This document shows positions 55,245-63,016 of a stretch of 64,000 nucleotides of DNA, one piece after another; within the stretch, counting starts at the first letter, position 1, and the number at the start of each line of letters is the position of its first letter. Origin of the DNA: Bremerella sp. P1 (GTDB lineage Bacteria > Planctomycetota > Planctomycetia > Pirellulales > Pirellulaceae); NCBI RefSeq assembly GCF_028748185.1, contig NZ_CP118164.1, positions 62,001 through 126,000 on the forward strand, given 5' to 3'. The position numbers and the translations under genes are program-made. A model generated the notes under the pieces. The model worked only from the letters and a program-made list of their open reading frames with translations. It was not told the origin of the DNA and ran no database searches.

Positions 55245-55961
55245 ATGCATTTACTGGTCAGCGTTCGCAGTGTTGAAGAAGCCAATCTTGCAGGCCAAAT
55301 GGGTGTCGATCTCATTGACCTCAAGGAACCTCACCTGGGCTCTCTGGGAGCCACATCGCCGGCCATTTGGCGATCGGTAGTGGGCCAGTGGCATACGCGA
55401 ACTCGGGTTAGCCTGGCCCTGGGAGAACTGCCGACGGCCGGTTCGGTCGAGCTGGTGCCTCAAGAGACTGACAGTGTGAAGGTCGGCCTTGCCGGGTGTC
55501 GCCACAATGCTTCTTGGCGAGACGATCTATCCGCTCTATTCGAGCAGCTTCCTCGCGGTGTTCAGCGCGTGGCAGTGCACTATGCCGACGCGCACCTGGC
55601 GGAATCGCCACCTTGGGAGGACGTACTGGACATGGCCCTTCAACTGAATTGCCAAACTTTCTTGGTCGATACTTTCGACAAAGCGGCAGGGTCGGTTTTC
55701 AACCACATGTCCACAATGTCCTTAAAGAATTTACAACTGCGGCTGCATCAAGCAGGCCTTCATTTTGCGCTCGCTGGCTCGCTCCGATCCCACCACTTGT
55801 TGTCAGTGGCACAAATTCAACCAGACATCGTGGCAGTAAGGGGCGCCGTTTGTCATCGTGATCGAACGGCCAAAGTCGCTGCGGATTTACTGCAATCTTT
55901 TCGAAGGCAATTGGACGACGCCCTTAAAGTCGACACTGGAGAAGTTCTTTCTCGCAGGTAA
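55245..55961 (+). CDS. mfnB: (5-formylfuran-3-yl)methyl phosphate synthase-like protein (MfnB homologue)
   Basis: 238 residues from the ATG at 55245, matching the family start (MHLLVSVRSVEEA); an in-frame TTG at 55203 is rejected. The TIM barrel has the MfnB marks VDLIDLKEPHLGSLGA with the active-site Asp/Lys pair (about Asp24, Lys26), DSVKVGLAG (Lys), TFLVDTFDKAAGS (Asp and Lys) and FALAGSLRSHHL. MfnB condenses two glyceraldehyde-3-phosphate molecules to the furan precursor of methanofuran. In bacteria this goes with tetrahydromethanopterin/methanofuran-linked one-carbon metabolism, known from methylotrophs and planctomycetes. No other gene of that pathway is in the window. Confidence 0.85.
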   Translation: MHLLVSVRSVEEANLAGQMGVDLIDLKEPHLGSLGATSPAIWRSVVGQWHTRTRVSLALGELPTAGSVELVPQETDSVKVGLAGCRHNASWRDDLSALFEQLPRGVQRVAVHYADAHLAESPPWEDVLDMALQLNCQTFLVDTFDKAAGSVFNHMSTMSLKNLQLRLHQAGLHFALAGSLRSHHLLSVAQIQPDIVAVRGAVCHRDRTAKVAADLLQSFRRQLDDALKVDTGEVLSRR

Positions 55962-56133
55962 ACATTCCTAGCCCCCACTGGCGGAGCAGTTACCTCAAAA
56001 GTCCCGACAAGTTGCTTGACTTTTGCATTTTTGGTTTCGATACTGGCGGGTCGATCTGTGCTTCAAAATTAGCGTAAAGCAGATCGAAGATTCATATTTC
56101 GCGCTTCGCTTGCCTTGCAAGGAGAAATCGACC

Positions 56134-56343
56134 GTGCCAAGTTCCGTTCTCGACGCGATTCGCCTAGGTATTTGGGATTACGAACCGGAGAAAGTGGAGT
56201 CGAACCGATTTGATCCAACTGGCGCTCTTCCCGGATCGAATGAAAAGTTAGATATCTTGGCTCGTCGTCTTGCTGATGGACTCCCCTTGTGGCACCCCGA
56301 AGATCGTCGCTCTTACGACGACACTGTTAAGGCCGAAGAGTAA
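56134..56343 (+). CDS. Small conserved hypothetical protein (69 residues)
   Basis: GTG start at 56134 with AAGGAGAA eight bases upstream, which decides against the longer frame from 56023. The protein begins MPSSVLDAIRLGIWDYEPE, then EKVESNRFDPTGALPGSNEK, a helix LDILARRLADGLPLW, and HPEDRRSYDD at the end. It is compact and acidic with no signal peptide. I recognise the pattern as a recurrent planctomycete small protein without known function. It precedes the PHA-system-like gene on the same strand. Confidence 0.7.
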   Translation: MPSSVLDAIRLGIWDYEPEKVESNRFDPTGALPGSNEKLDILARRLADGLPLWHPEDRRSYDDTVKAEE

Positions 56344-56390
56344 GCGGGTACCTGGGGGTCTCTTTTTCCACGGCTTGCATTCCTGGTCCA

Positions 56391-56441
56391 TTTAACGAAG
56401 ATTGGACTAGTAATATCGCATCCGGACTTCTTTAACGAAGA
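56391..56441 (+). promoter_or_regulatory. Pair of direct repeats TTTAACGAAGA upstream of the PHA-system-like gene
   Basis: TTTAACGAAGA occurs at 56391-56401 and again at 56431-56441, exactly 40 bp apart, with the second copy nine bases before the ATG at 56450. The four-helical-turn spacing suits two protein dimers on one DNA face. The regulator is unknown, and chance cannot be excluded. Confidence 0.4.
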
Positions 56442-56449
56442 GATACATC

Positions 56450-56764
56450 ATGCCTGGCTTCAAGGTTGAAGTACCCCATCCCCTTAGTCAAGAAGAGGCC
56501 GCTAATCGCGTCAAGACTCTGCTGGAACACCTGCGAGGTCGTTTCGAGGGACAGATCAAAGACATGGAACAAACCTGGACCGAAGACGACGTGATGCAGT
56601 TCTCATTCAAGACGGCCGGCCTGGTTATCAAGGGCGAGATGGACGTGAACCCGAACACGGTTCTCGTACACGGCGACCTCCCATTTGCCGCGATGCTCTT
56701 CAAAGGCCGTATCGAAAGCTCGATCCGAGAAGAGCTTGAAAAGTGCTTGAGCCATCCGGCCTAG
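56450..56764 (+). CDS. Putative polyhydroxyalkanoic acid system-family protein
   Basis: 104 residues. It starts MPGFKVEVPHPLSQEEAANRVKTLLE (given as recognised), has QTWTEDDVMQFSFKTAGLVIKGEMDV, and ends KGRIESSIREELEKCLSHPA. This matches the small family annotated as PHA-granule/system protein, with a central 'W.gd.l.Fs....g..i.G.l.V' beta-sheet flanked by helices. Its biochemical role is poorly defined, and no PHA synthase is nearby. Its stop abuts the stop of the convergent ABC1 kinase with no gap (56764/56765). Confidence 0.82.
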   Translation: MPGFKVEVPHPLSQEEAANRVKTLLEHLRGRFEGQIKDMEQTWTEDDVMQFSFKTAGLVIKGEMDVNPNTVLVHGDLPFAAMLFKGRIESSIREELEKCLSHPA

Positions 56765-58312
56765 TTACTCAAGCCAGACCTTTACCTCGCGTTGAGGGTC
56801 AGTCAACTCAAAGACATTCCCTGGGACGTACCCTTTTCGGCGGACGTCCCTCACGATTTCTACCAGATCGATTCGTTCTTCGTCGATTCGCCGCAACGTC
56901 TCGTCGTCGAGAAACTTCTCCAGGCGATCGATCGCAGCGGCTGCCAGCGTGACACTGGCCTTCAACTGACCGTCTCGCAGCACTTGTACTTTCAAATGCT
57001 TTGCCAACGTCTGGTAGTCTTGCGTGGGCAACGACGGCAGCACCAATTGTTCCATCGCCTGACGGTGCTTCCAAACATGAATTTGCTGCGCTCGGCACCA
57101 AAGTATCTTGGCATCGAGTCCCCCGAGATAGGTGATCATCGCGTGGAATGACCGCAGCAAGTAAACCAGCTTGGGTGCCCCAGCGATGCGGAAGTTCATT
57201 CGCTCGTTCCCGAGCAAGTCATTTAAACGCTCGCTCAATCGCCACTGCTTCGTGTCATAAGGATGCTCGACACAAAACGGTTCCAGCAGCACGCGACTCA
57301 ATGCAGGCAAGCGAGCAGCCAACGGTTCGAGCAAGTCGTGACGAAACCCCAATGCGACCAAGAAGGGAAGGGGAGCTTCGCTTTGATCGCTCGTTGCTTG
57401 AATGAATCGCAATAGCGTCAGCCGCTCATCCGAACTCATCTGGTACACGGAACCAAAGTCATACAGAACGATCTTGGGTCCGTCGGGCGTTCTCAAGAAT
57501 CGCACGTTGCCCGGATGCAAGTCCGCATGCAATTGCCCATGGTCAAAGAGGCTTTCAAGAAACCAGAACAGCAAGCGACGCCCCAGTTCCGACTTTGCTT
57601 CCTGAGGCCAATGCGACTGAACTTCTTGCCAGGTATCACCGTCGATCCACTCTGAGACGAGAACATTCTCGCTGGACAGTTCTCGATCTACCTGTGGGAC
57701 CATGACCCATGGACTTTGACCAGGCCCATTGGCAAAAGCCAGTTGAGCGTCTGCTTCCTGGCGGTAATCGAGTTCGGTCTTCAGTCCTTCGAGGATCGTG
57801 TGGCGATATCCTTCTCGGTCGAACCCGCCTGCCAGATCACCAAACGGCTTGGACAGCCAACCAATCGCTGACAGGTCGGCCATCACCGCATCGTGAATGC
57901 CTGGGTATTGAATCTTGATCGCCAGCTTTCGGCTATCCTGCATCGTGGCGGCATGCACTTGCCCGAGCGATGCAGCCTTACCGTTGGGATCAATCTCTTG
58001 AAACAGCGTCTCCGGATCGACCTCCCAGGCAGCTTGCAAGATGGGCCGCATGGTCGACCAGGGAAGGGGGTCGGCTGACTCGTAAAGATCTCCGAAAGCA
58101 TCTTGCTTGGATGGATCAGCAGAGAAGGCCATCATCTGGCCGACCTTCTGAGGTAGCCCTCGCATCTTGCCCAAACGCTGGGCAACTAGCTTTTGAGCCG
58201 CCTGCTTGGCCTTCTCGTCGTTCGTCCAACGAGCTTTAACCGAGTCTTTGGCAATTTGAGCGTAGTTCCAGGTACGGCGAATCGACTCGACTGGCATAGC
58301 AGGGCCCCACAT
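56765..58312 (-). CDS. ABC1/AarF (UbiB-family) atypical protein kinase
   Basis: 515 residues; ATG at 58312, with an alternative ATG at 58297 giving MPVESIRRTWNYAQ. The KxGQ-type motif (GLPQKVGQMMAF, about 54-65) is the UbiB hallmark. The Ala-rich nucleotide loop AASLGQVHAA is followed by the catalytic Lys in LAIKIQYPG. HADLHPGNVRF is the catalytic loop and LYDFGSV the metal-binding DFG. Members support quinone biosynthesis or membrane-lipid homeostasis. The target here is unknown. No C-terminal membrane helix is obvious, so it is likely cytoplasmic or peripheral. Confidence 0.92.
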   Translation of the reverse strand: MWGPAMPVESIRRTWNYAQIAKDSVKARWTNDEKAKQAAQKLVAQRLGKMRGLPQKVGQMMAFSADPSKQDAFGDLYESADPLPWSTMRPILQAAWEVDPETLFQEIDPNGKAASLGQVHAATMQDSRKLAIKIQYPGIHDAVMADLSAIGWLSKPFGDLAGGFDREGYRHTILEGLKTELDYRQEADAQLAFANGPGQSPWVMVPQVDRELSSENVLVSEWIDGDTWQEVQSHWPQEAKSELGRRLLFWFLESLFDHGQLHADLHPGNVRFLRTPDGPKIVLYDFGSVYQMSSDERLTLLRFIQATSDQSEAPLPFLVALGFRHDLLEPLAARLPALSRVLLEPFCVEHPYDTKQWRLSERLNDLLGNERMNFRIAGAPKLVYLLRSFHAMITYLGGLDAKILWCRAQQIHVWKHRQAMEQLVLPSLPTQDYQTLAKHLKVQVLRDGQLKASVTLAAAAIDRLEKFLDDETLRRIDEERIDLVEIVRDVRRKGYVPGNVFELTDPQREVKVWLE

Positions 58313-58426
58313 TCATCCTCGAGAAGCAGGAGCCTTCCAACGAGGCCCCATCAACTTCATCGACCAGGCCTCTCACCCTCGTGAACTGGCAGAGGACTAT
58401 TCCGATTATGTGGGTATTGCCGACAA

Positions 58427-59035
58427 CTATGTGGCTGCGTTCAGCGTTGCTCGCATCTTGGGATCTGGAACGAACAAGATGTTCCAGTTCAGCTTTTCAC
58501 TGCCTTGTAGGAATGTGGTTTGGCAGATCAATACGTCCATCGTCTCTTGTGCCTGTTGCATCAAAGCCTGCTCGAGGACACAGACGCCGTAGTCTTGCAG
58601 GAATGTTGGTGGCGAAGGAACAAACTCGCAATCCACCAGGCGAGCAATCGCGTTGAAATAGGCACAACCGAGGATGTTGCCGGTTTCATTCAAGGCCGAG
58701 CGTTCTAGTTCCGACCACTCAGGATCGATTGAAACTTCCTGTTTGAACAACGTAGCCGCCAGCCGTCGACCGTTTTCTTCGTCGAACGTGAGGATCATCG
58801 TTCCTCCGATCTCTCCCTCGATCGTCAGGACGACCATCGTCAGCAGATCCATCCCCAGATCAAATTCCTGGGTCACCTCTTCCAGTGGGATTTCGCGAAT
58901 GCAATCCAGCGTCAACGAGATCTTCCCACCGGTCCAGACACTCATCGCCTGCGATGCTTCGTCAGTCGCGGCCCCCAGTACTTTCTGAAGCACTTTAAGC
59001 TGTTGATTGTCATTAGGGGTAGTGATCATATCCAT
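58427..59035 (-). CDS. CheC/CheX-like chemotaxis phosphatase
   Basis: 202 residues from the ATG at 59035; an in-frame TTG at 59053 would overlap cheA. One canonical CheC phosphatase motif S-x3-E-x2-N is present in LERSALNETGNILGCAYFNAIA (about residues 115-125, given in part). It is flanked by a beta-sheet with GGTMILTFDEENGRRLAATLF. CheC usually has two such motifs; a second is not evident, so it may act like CheX or an inactive-half CheC. It would dephosphorylate CheY-P. It is the last gene of the MCP-cheR-cheA-cheC operon. Confidence 0.82.
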   Translation of the reverse strand: MDMITTPNDNQQLKVLQKVLGAATDEASQAMSVWTGGKISLTLDCIREIPLEEVTQEFDLGMDLLTMVVLTIEGEIGGTMILTFDEENGRRLAATLFKQEVSIDPEWSELERSALNETGNILGCAYFNAIARLVDCEFVPSPPTFLQDYGVCVLEQALMQQAQETMDVLICQTTFLQGSEKLNWNILFVPDPKMRATLNAAT

Positions 59036-59046
59036 GGGGCAGGGTC

Positions 59047-62034
59047 CTAACAAAGAGTTGTTTCCGCCTGGCTACGGACAGCCAGATCAATCACGGCAGC
59101 GGGGTCGAGGATGAGAGCAACACGTCCGTTGCCCAGCACGCAAGCGCCGGCGATGCCTTCGATATTGTGATAATTCTCGGCAAGCGACTTCACGACGACA
59201 TCCTCTTCGCCCAGGATCCCATCCACGACCAGCCCCATCTCGCGGCTGTCGTTGCGAATGATGATCATGGTGACGTCCCCTTGCGAATCAGTCCGATGTG
59301 TTGGCTGATTCCAGCGGAACGTATTGTGTAGTTCGACCACCGAAACAGGACGTCCACGAACCATGGCCGTTTCCTTGCCATGAACCGTTCGCAGTTCATC
59401 CCGTCGGAAGCAAACGATCTCGACGATCGACTCGACCGGAATCGAGAACAGGTCGCCATCGATCCGGGCCATGAGGCTCGGCAGAATGGCCATGGTCAAC
59501 GGCAACTTGATGGTAAAGACCGTTCCTTCGCCATACGTGCTGTCGACTTCGACAACACCGTTGATCGATTCGATCTTGGCGCGGACGATATCCATGCCCA
59601 TGCCACGACCAGAGATTTCGGTGATAGCCTCGGCCGTGCTGAAACCAGGTACCCAGATTAATTGGTAGATCTGCTGGTCGGTCATCCGATCGAGATCGAT
59701 CTGCGTCACCAAGCCTTTTTCAATGGCCTTCTTGGCGATCTTTTCACGGCTAAGTCCGCGGCCATCATCGATGACCTGAATCACGATGCTGTTGCCACGA
59801 TGGAACGCGTTGAGCGTGATGGTACCGCACTGAGGTTTCCCAGCAGCAACGCGATCCTCAGGTGATTCAACGCCGTGGTCAGCCGAGTTGCGGACCATGT
59901 GGATCAGCGGATCCCCCAACTCATCGATCATGCGTTTATCGAGTTCGGTCTTCTCACCGTTGATTTCCAGCGTGATCTCTTTGCCGTTGGTTCGCGAGAT
60001 GTCTCGTACCACGCGGCGGAAACGTCCAAACAGAGGACCGATCGGAACCATGCGGGTATCCATGATCGTCTTCTGGATGCCATCGGTCACACGATCCAAC
60101 TGGTGAACAGCATCAAAGAAGCTGGTCATACCGGTGCGAATGGAGTCCATTCGCCGCATCTCTTTCGTGATGGCGGCAAGGTTCTGTTGAATCTTGCGAA
60201 CCTGAGCGTGAACCTCAGCCAGTTCCTTCGATTCTTTCTTGCCTTTATCGCCGTCGTTGCCGCCCAGCAGCTTTTGGCACATCATATCGGTGGAATCGAG
60301 CCACTGCTGACATTGTTTGTGCGGAACGGCATCTCGCAGGTTTTCACCCAATTGATTGAAGCGGGCTTTGCTAATCACCAACTGCCCCGCCAGGTTCATC
60401 AATTGGTCGAGACGCTCGATATCAACACGCAGCGTTTCGGCTGGTTTGGCATGATTTGCATCCGCAGACTTGGCCGCTGCGGGCTTGGCTTCAGGCTTCT
60501 TCGCTTCCGCAACCTTGGCAGGAGCCGCTTCCTGTTTCACAACCGGGGGAGCGACGCTTTCCGTTTTCGTTTCCACCTTTGGTGCTTCCACGTTTGGTGA
60601 TTCCGCCGGCGGTTCTTCCTTGGTCTCTTTAGCAGCCTTGGGGACGATGGCCAGATCGCGTTCAAGCTGGGAAAGACTGACTTTTTCGACACCAGAGACA
60701 TTCACAATGCTGTGGACCGCATGATCGTCCAGCTTCGTGACCAGGCCGATAACGATATCGGAAAGCTCGCTAATGTTATCGAGTTCGTTACGCGGTGGAT
60801 TCGTCAGCAGGACGGTGCCTTGTCGGGCCAGTTTTTCGCAAAGCAGTTGGGCCTTGAGACCGACAAGGGGGACATTGCTCGCCAGTTCCACATGGATTAA
60901 CAGCAGACGCGTAGCATCGTCGTCTAAGTGGTCGGCTGCCAACTGCTGTAGTTCTTGCTGATCCAGCGTTCGCGGTTGATCACTTGGTGCTTCTTCTTCG
61001 ACGACTGCTTCCTCGACGGAGTCGACACCGGAAAGACATTCCGCCTCGACGGCCAAAAGTTCGCTGGCACACGAAGCAAAATCGACTTCAACCGTCTCAC
61101 CATCCCGTAGCCCCTTCAAGTACACTCGCAGGGCATCGGCACACCCCAGCAGGGCATCAACCAGAAACGGATCCAGATTCTTTCCCGCATCGCGGTGACG
61201 CTGCAAAACGTCTTCCATCATGTGAGCCAGCTTAGCTGGTCGATTCAGCCCGATCGAAGCCGCGGAACCCTTGATTCGATGCGACGTGCACATGAGCGTA
61301 CGAACCGATTCCTGCTGCGTCGAAAGATCTGAGTCGAGCAACAGGTCGGCCATCTCGTCGAGTGACAACTCGGTTTCATCGAGGAAGATCGCCAGGTACT
61401 TGGCCGGGACTTCCGCCTCGTCCTGAACCTCGGCAAACATTTCCGTGCAGTCAAACGGATCGGCTACTGGCGATTCCTTGGCTGGTTCCACGATGGATTC
61501 TTCCTCAGTCAATGGTGTTGGCTCGGCTTCCGCAGAGGGACCAGGATCGCCAAACGCATCGTCGACGTCTCCTTGGGCACCTTGCTCCTTCAGGGCTCCG
61601 CCTGCGATTAACACCTCGGTGATCGCCGCAATTTGCGGATCGCAGTCCAGATCATCGGACTGCGTGTCACGAAGGTGGTCGATCAGTTCACTCAAGCGAT
61701 CCACGGATGCATACACAACGCCGACGACATGATTTTCGATCGACAATTGACCTCGTCGGGCAGCGTCGAAAACATTCTCGATGTTATGGGTCAATCCGTT
61801 GATACGGGGCAGGCCAAGCATCGCGGAAAGTCCCTTGATGCTATGTGCCGAACGAAACATGTCGTTCAACAAAGCCTCGTCGATGGCAACGCCAGAGCCG
61901 GCTTCTTCCTGCACCCACTGCTCTAACTCCATCAGGCGTTCGTTGATTCGTTCGATCAGTTGGGTCGATTCATCAAGGAAATCAGCCAACAAATCGTCCG
62001 AGCAATCGTCTCGCATCTCTGTGCTGTTGTTCAT
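59047..62034 (-). CDS. cheA: CheA-type hybrid-free histidine kinase with two HPt domains
   Basis: 995 residues from the ATG at 62034. The first HPt has His64 (RSAHSIKGLSAMLGL). The second has His252 (TSHRIKGSAASIGL). A P2-like docking domain lies at about 358-465 (LLLIHVELASNVPLVGLKAQ...). A Pro/Ala/Lys-rich linker (470-535), a dimerisation helix pair (540-700), and a GHKL ATPase follow, with N-box HMVRNSADHG (712-721), G1 DDGRG (757-761) and G2 GRGMGM (809-814). A CheW-like regulatory domain (about 850-990) ends the protein. It autophosphorylates in response to the receptor and passes phosphate to response regulators. The duplicated HPt is unusual. cheR lies 57 bp upstream and cheC 11 bp downstream. 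Confidence 0.94.
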   Translation of the reverse strand: MNNSTEMRDDCSDDLLADFLDESTQLIERINERLMELEQWVQEEAGSGVAIDEALLNDMFRSAHSIKGLSAMLGLPRINGLTHNIENVFDAARRGQLSIENHVVGVVYASVDRLSELIDHLRDTQSDDLDCDPQIAAITEVLIAGGALKEQGAQGDVDDAFGDPGPSAEAEPTPLTEEESIVEPAKESPVADPFDCTEMFAEVQDEAEVPAKYLAIFLDETELSLDEMADLLLDSDLSTQQESVRTLMCTSHRIKGSAASIGLNRPAKLAHMMEDVLQRHRDAGKNLDPFLVDALLGCADALRVYLKGLRDGETVEVDFASCASELLAVEAECLSGVDSVEEAVVEEEAPSDQPRTLDQQELQQLAADHLDDDATRLLLIHVELASNVPLVGLKAQLLCEKLARQGTVLLTNPPRNELDNISELSDIVIGLVTKLDDHAVHSIVNVSGVEKVSLSQLERDLAIVPKAAKETKEEPPAESPNVEAPKVETKTESVAPPVVKQEAAPAKVAEAKKPEAKPAAAKSADANHAKPAETLRVDIERLDQLMNLAGQLVISKARFNQLGENLRDAVPHKQCQQWLDSTDMMCQKLLGGNDGDKGKKESKELAEVHAQVRKIQQNLAAITKEMRRMDSIRTGMTSFFDAVHQLDRVTDGIQKTIMDTRMVPIGPLFGRFRRVVRDISRTNGKEITLEINGEKTELDKRMIDELGDPLIHMVRNSADHGVESPEDRVAAGKPQCGTITLNAFHRGNSIVIQVIDDGRGLSREKIAKKAIEKGLVTQIDLDRMTDQQIYQLIWVPGFSTAEAITEISGRGMGMDIVRAKIESINGVVEVDSTYGEGTVFTIKLPLTMAILPSLMARIDGDLFSIPVESIVEIVCFRRDELRTVHGKETAMVRGRPVSVVELHNTFRWNQPTHRTDSQGDVTMIIIRNDSREMGLVVDGILGEEDVVVKSLAENYHNIEGIAGACVLGNGRVALILDPAAVIDLAVRSQAETTLC

Positions 62035-62091
62035 ATTCCTGCCCCAAACTTGCAAAACCAGGTTTTGCGACGTCCATTACTCTTTTAGCTG

Positions 62092-62919
62092 CTATTTACG
62101 CAGATAGAGCCAAGGATGAATTCGTTCGAAACCACCCATCAGGTCGCTGATTCCTTCAGCTGCGCCGGCAACTAAGTAGCTACCTGGCTTCATGACTTGT
62201 TCTACATTCTGCATCACTCGCTTCTTGGAGTCGGCATTGAAGTAGATCAATACGTTCTTCAAAAACACGAGATCAAATGGCGACTCGGAGAGTCGATCCA
62301 ACAGGTTGTGCTGGCGAAACTTCGTCATCGCACGAAGCTTTGCGTTGGGTTCCCAGATGGCAGCTCCGCCCAGTTGGCTGAAGTAGCGACGTTTCAAGTC
62401 GTCGGGGACCAAACGCATTGCCCGTTCATTGAATTTTGCTTCCTGGGCGTCTTTCACGGCACCAACACCAATGTCGGTTCCCAGGATCTGGACGCGCCAA
62501 GCGGAAGGATTACGAATCGCGTCCGATACGCACGTCGCGATCGAATACGCTTCGTCGCCTGTGCTACATGCGGCCGACCAGACTCGCAGCGAGTTCTTAC
62601 CGGCCTTCTGAAGCTCCGGCAGGTAGGTTCCTCGAAGCCACTTCCAGTTCGAATCATCACGAAACAGGTACGTTTCGTGGGTGGTCACTTCCTGCAGAAA
62701 CCCGTCCCACTCGGCGTGCGAGATCGGAAGCTTCTTCAGAAAGTTGTAGTACTGCTCGAAGTCGGCAATTCCCGACTCTTTCAATCGACGGCGAATTCGA
62801 TTGGAAAGCAGTTGTTTCTTAGAGGGTGAAATCTCGATGCCAGCCACGTCGTAGATCATCTTGGCATAACGCCGCATCTGGTCGTCGGTGACTTGTGCGG
62901 TAGCGGCTAGTGAGGTCAT
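62092..62919 (-). CDS. cheR: CheR protein-glutamate methyltransferase
   Basis: 275 residues. The N-terminal helical domain (1-80) carries ISPSKKQLLSNRIRRRLKESG, matching the CheR receptor-binding pattern. The SAM-binding domain has TTHETYLFRDDSNW (about 79-92), the motif VWSAACSTGDEAYSIA (about 113-128), GTDIGVGAV, and DLVFLKNVLIYFN (about 217-229; usual form FRNVLIYF). It methylates receptor glutamates with S-adenosylmethionine to adapt signalling. It lies between the MCP (97 bp upstream) and cheA. No CheB demethylase is in view. Confidence 0.94.
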   Translation of the reverse strand: MTSLAATAQVTDDQMRRYAKMIYDVAGIEISPSKKQLLSNRIRRRLKESGIADFEQYYNFLKKLPISHAEWDGFLQEVTTHETYLFRDDSNWKWLRGTYLPELQKAGKNSLRVWSAACSTGDEAYSIATCVSDAIRNPSAWRVQILGTDIGVGAVKDAQEAKFNERAMRLVPDDLKRRYFSQLGGAAIWEPNAKLRAMTKFRQHNLLDRLSESPFDLVFLKNVLIYFNADSKKRVMQNVEQVMKPGSYLVAGAAEGISDLMGGFERIHPWLYLRK

Positions 62920-63016
62920 GCGTTGTATTCCTTAGTCAATCGTTTCTGCCCAAAACGGTGTCAGCTCATCTCGCGGCACCAGGCCGCGAGATGAGTGACC
63001 GTGTTTGCCTGCTCGC

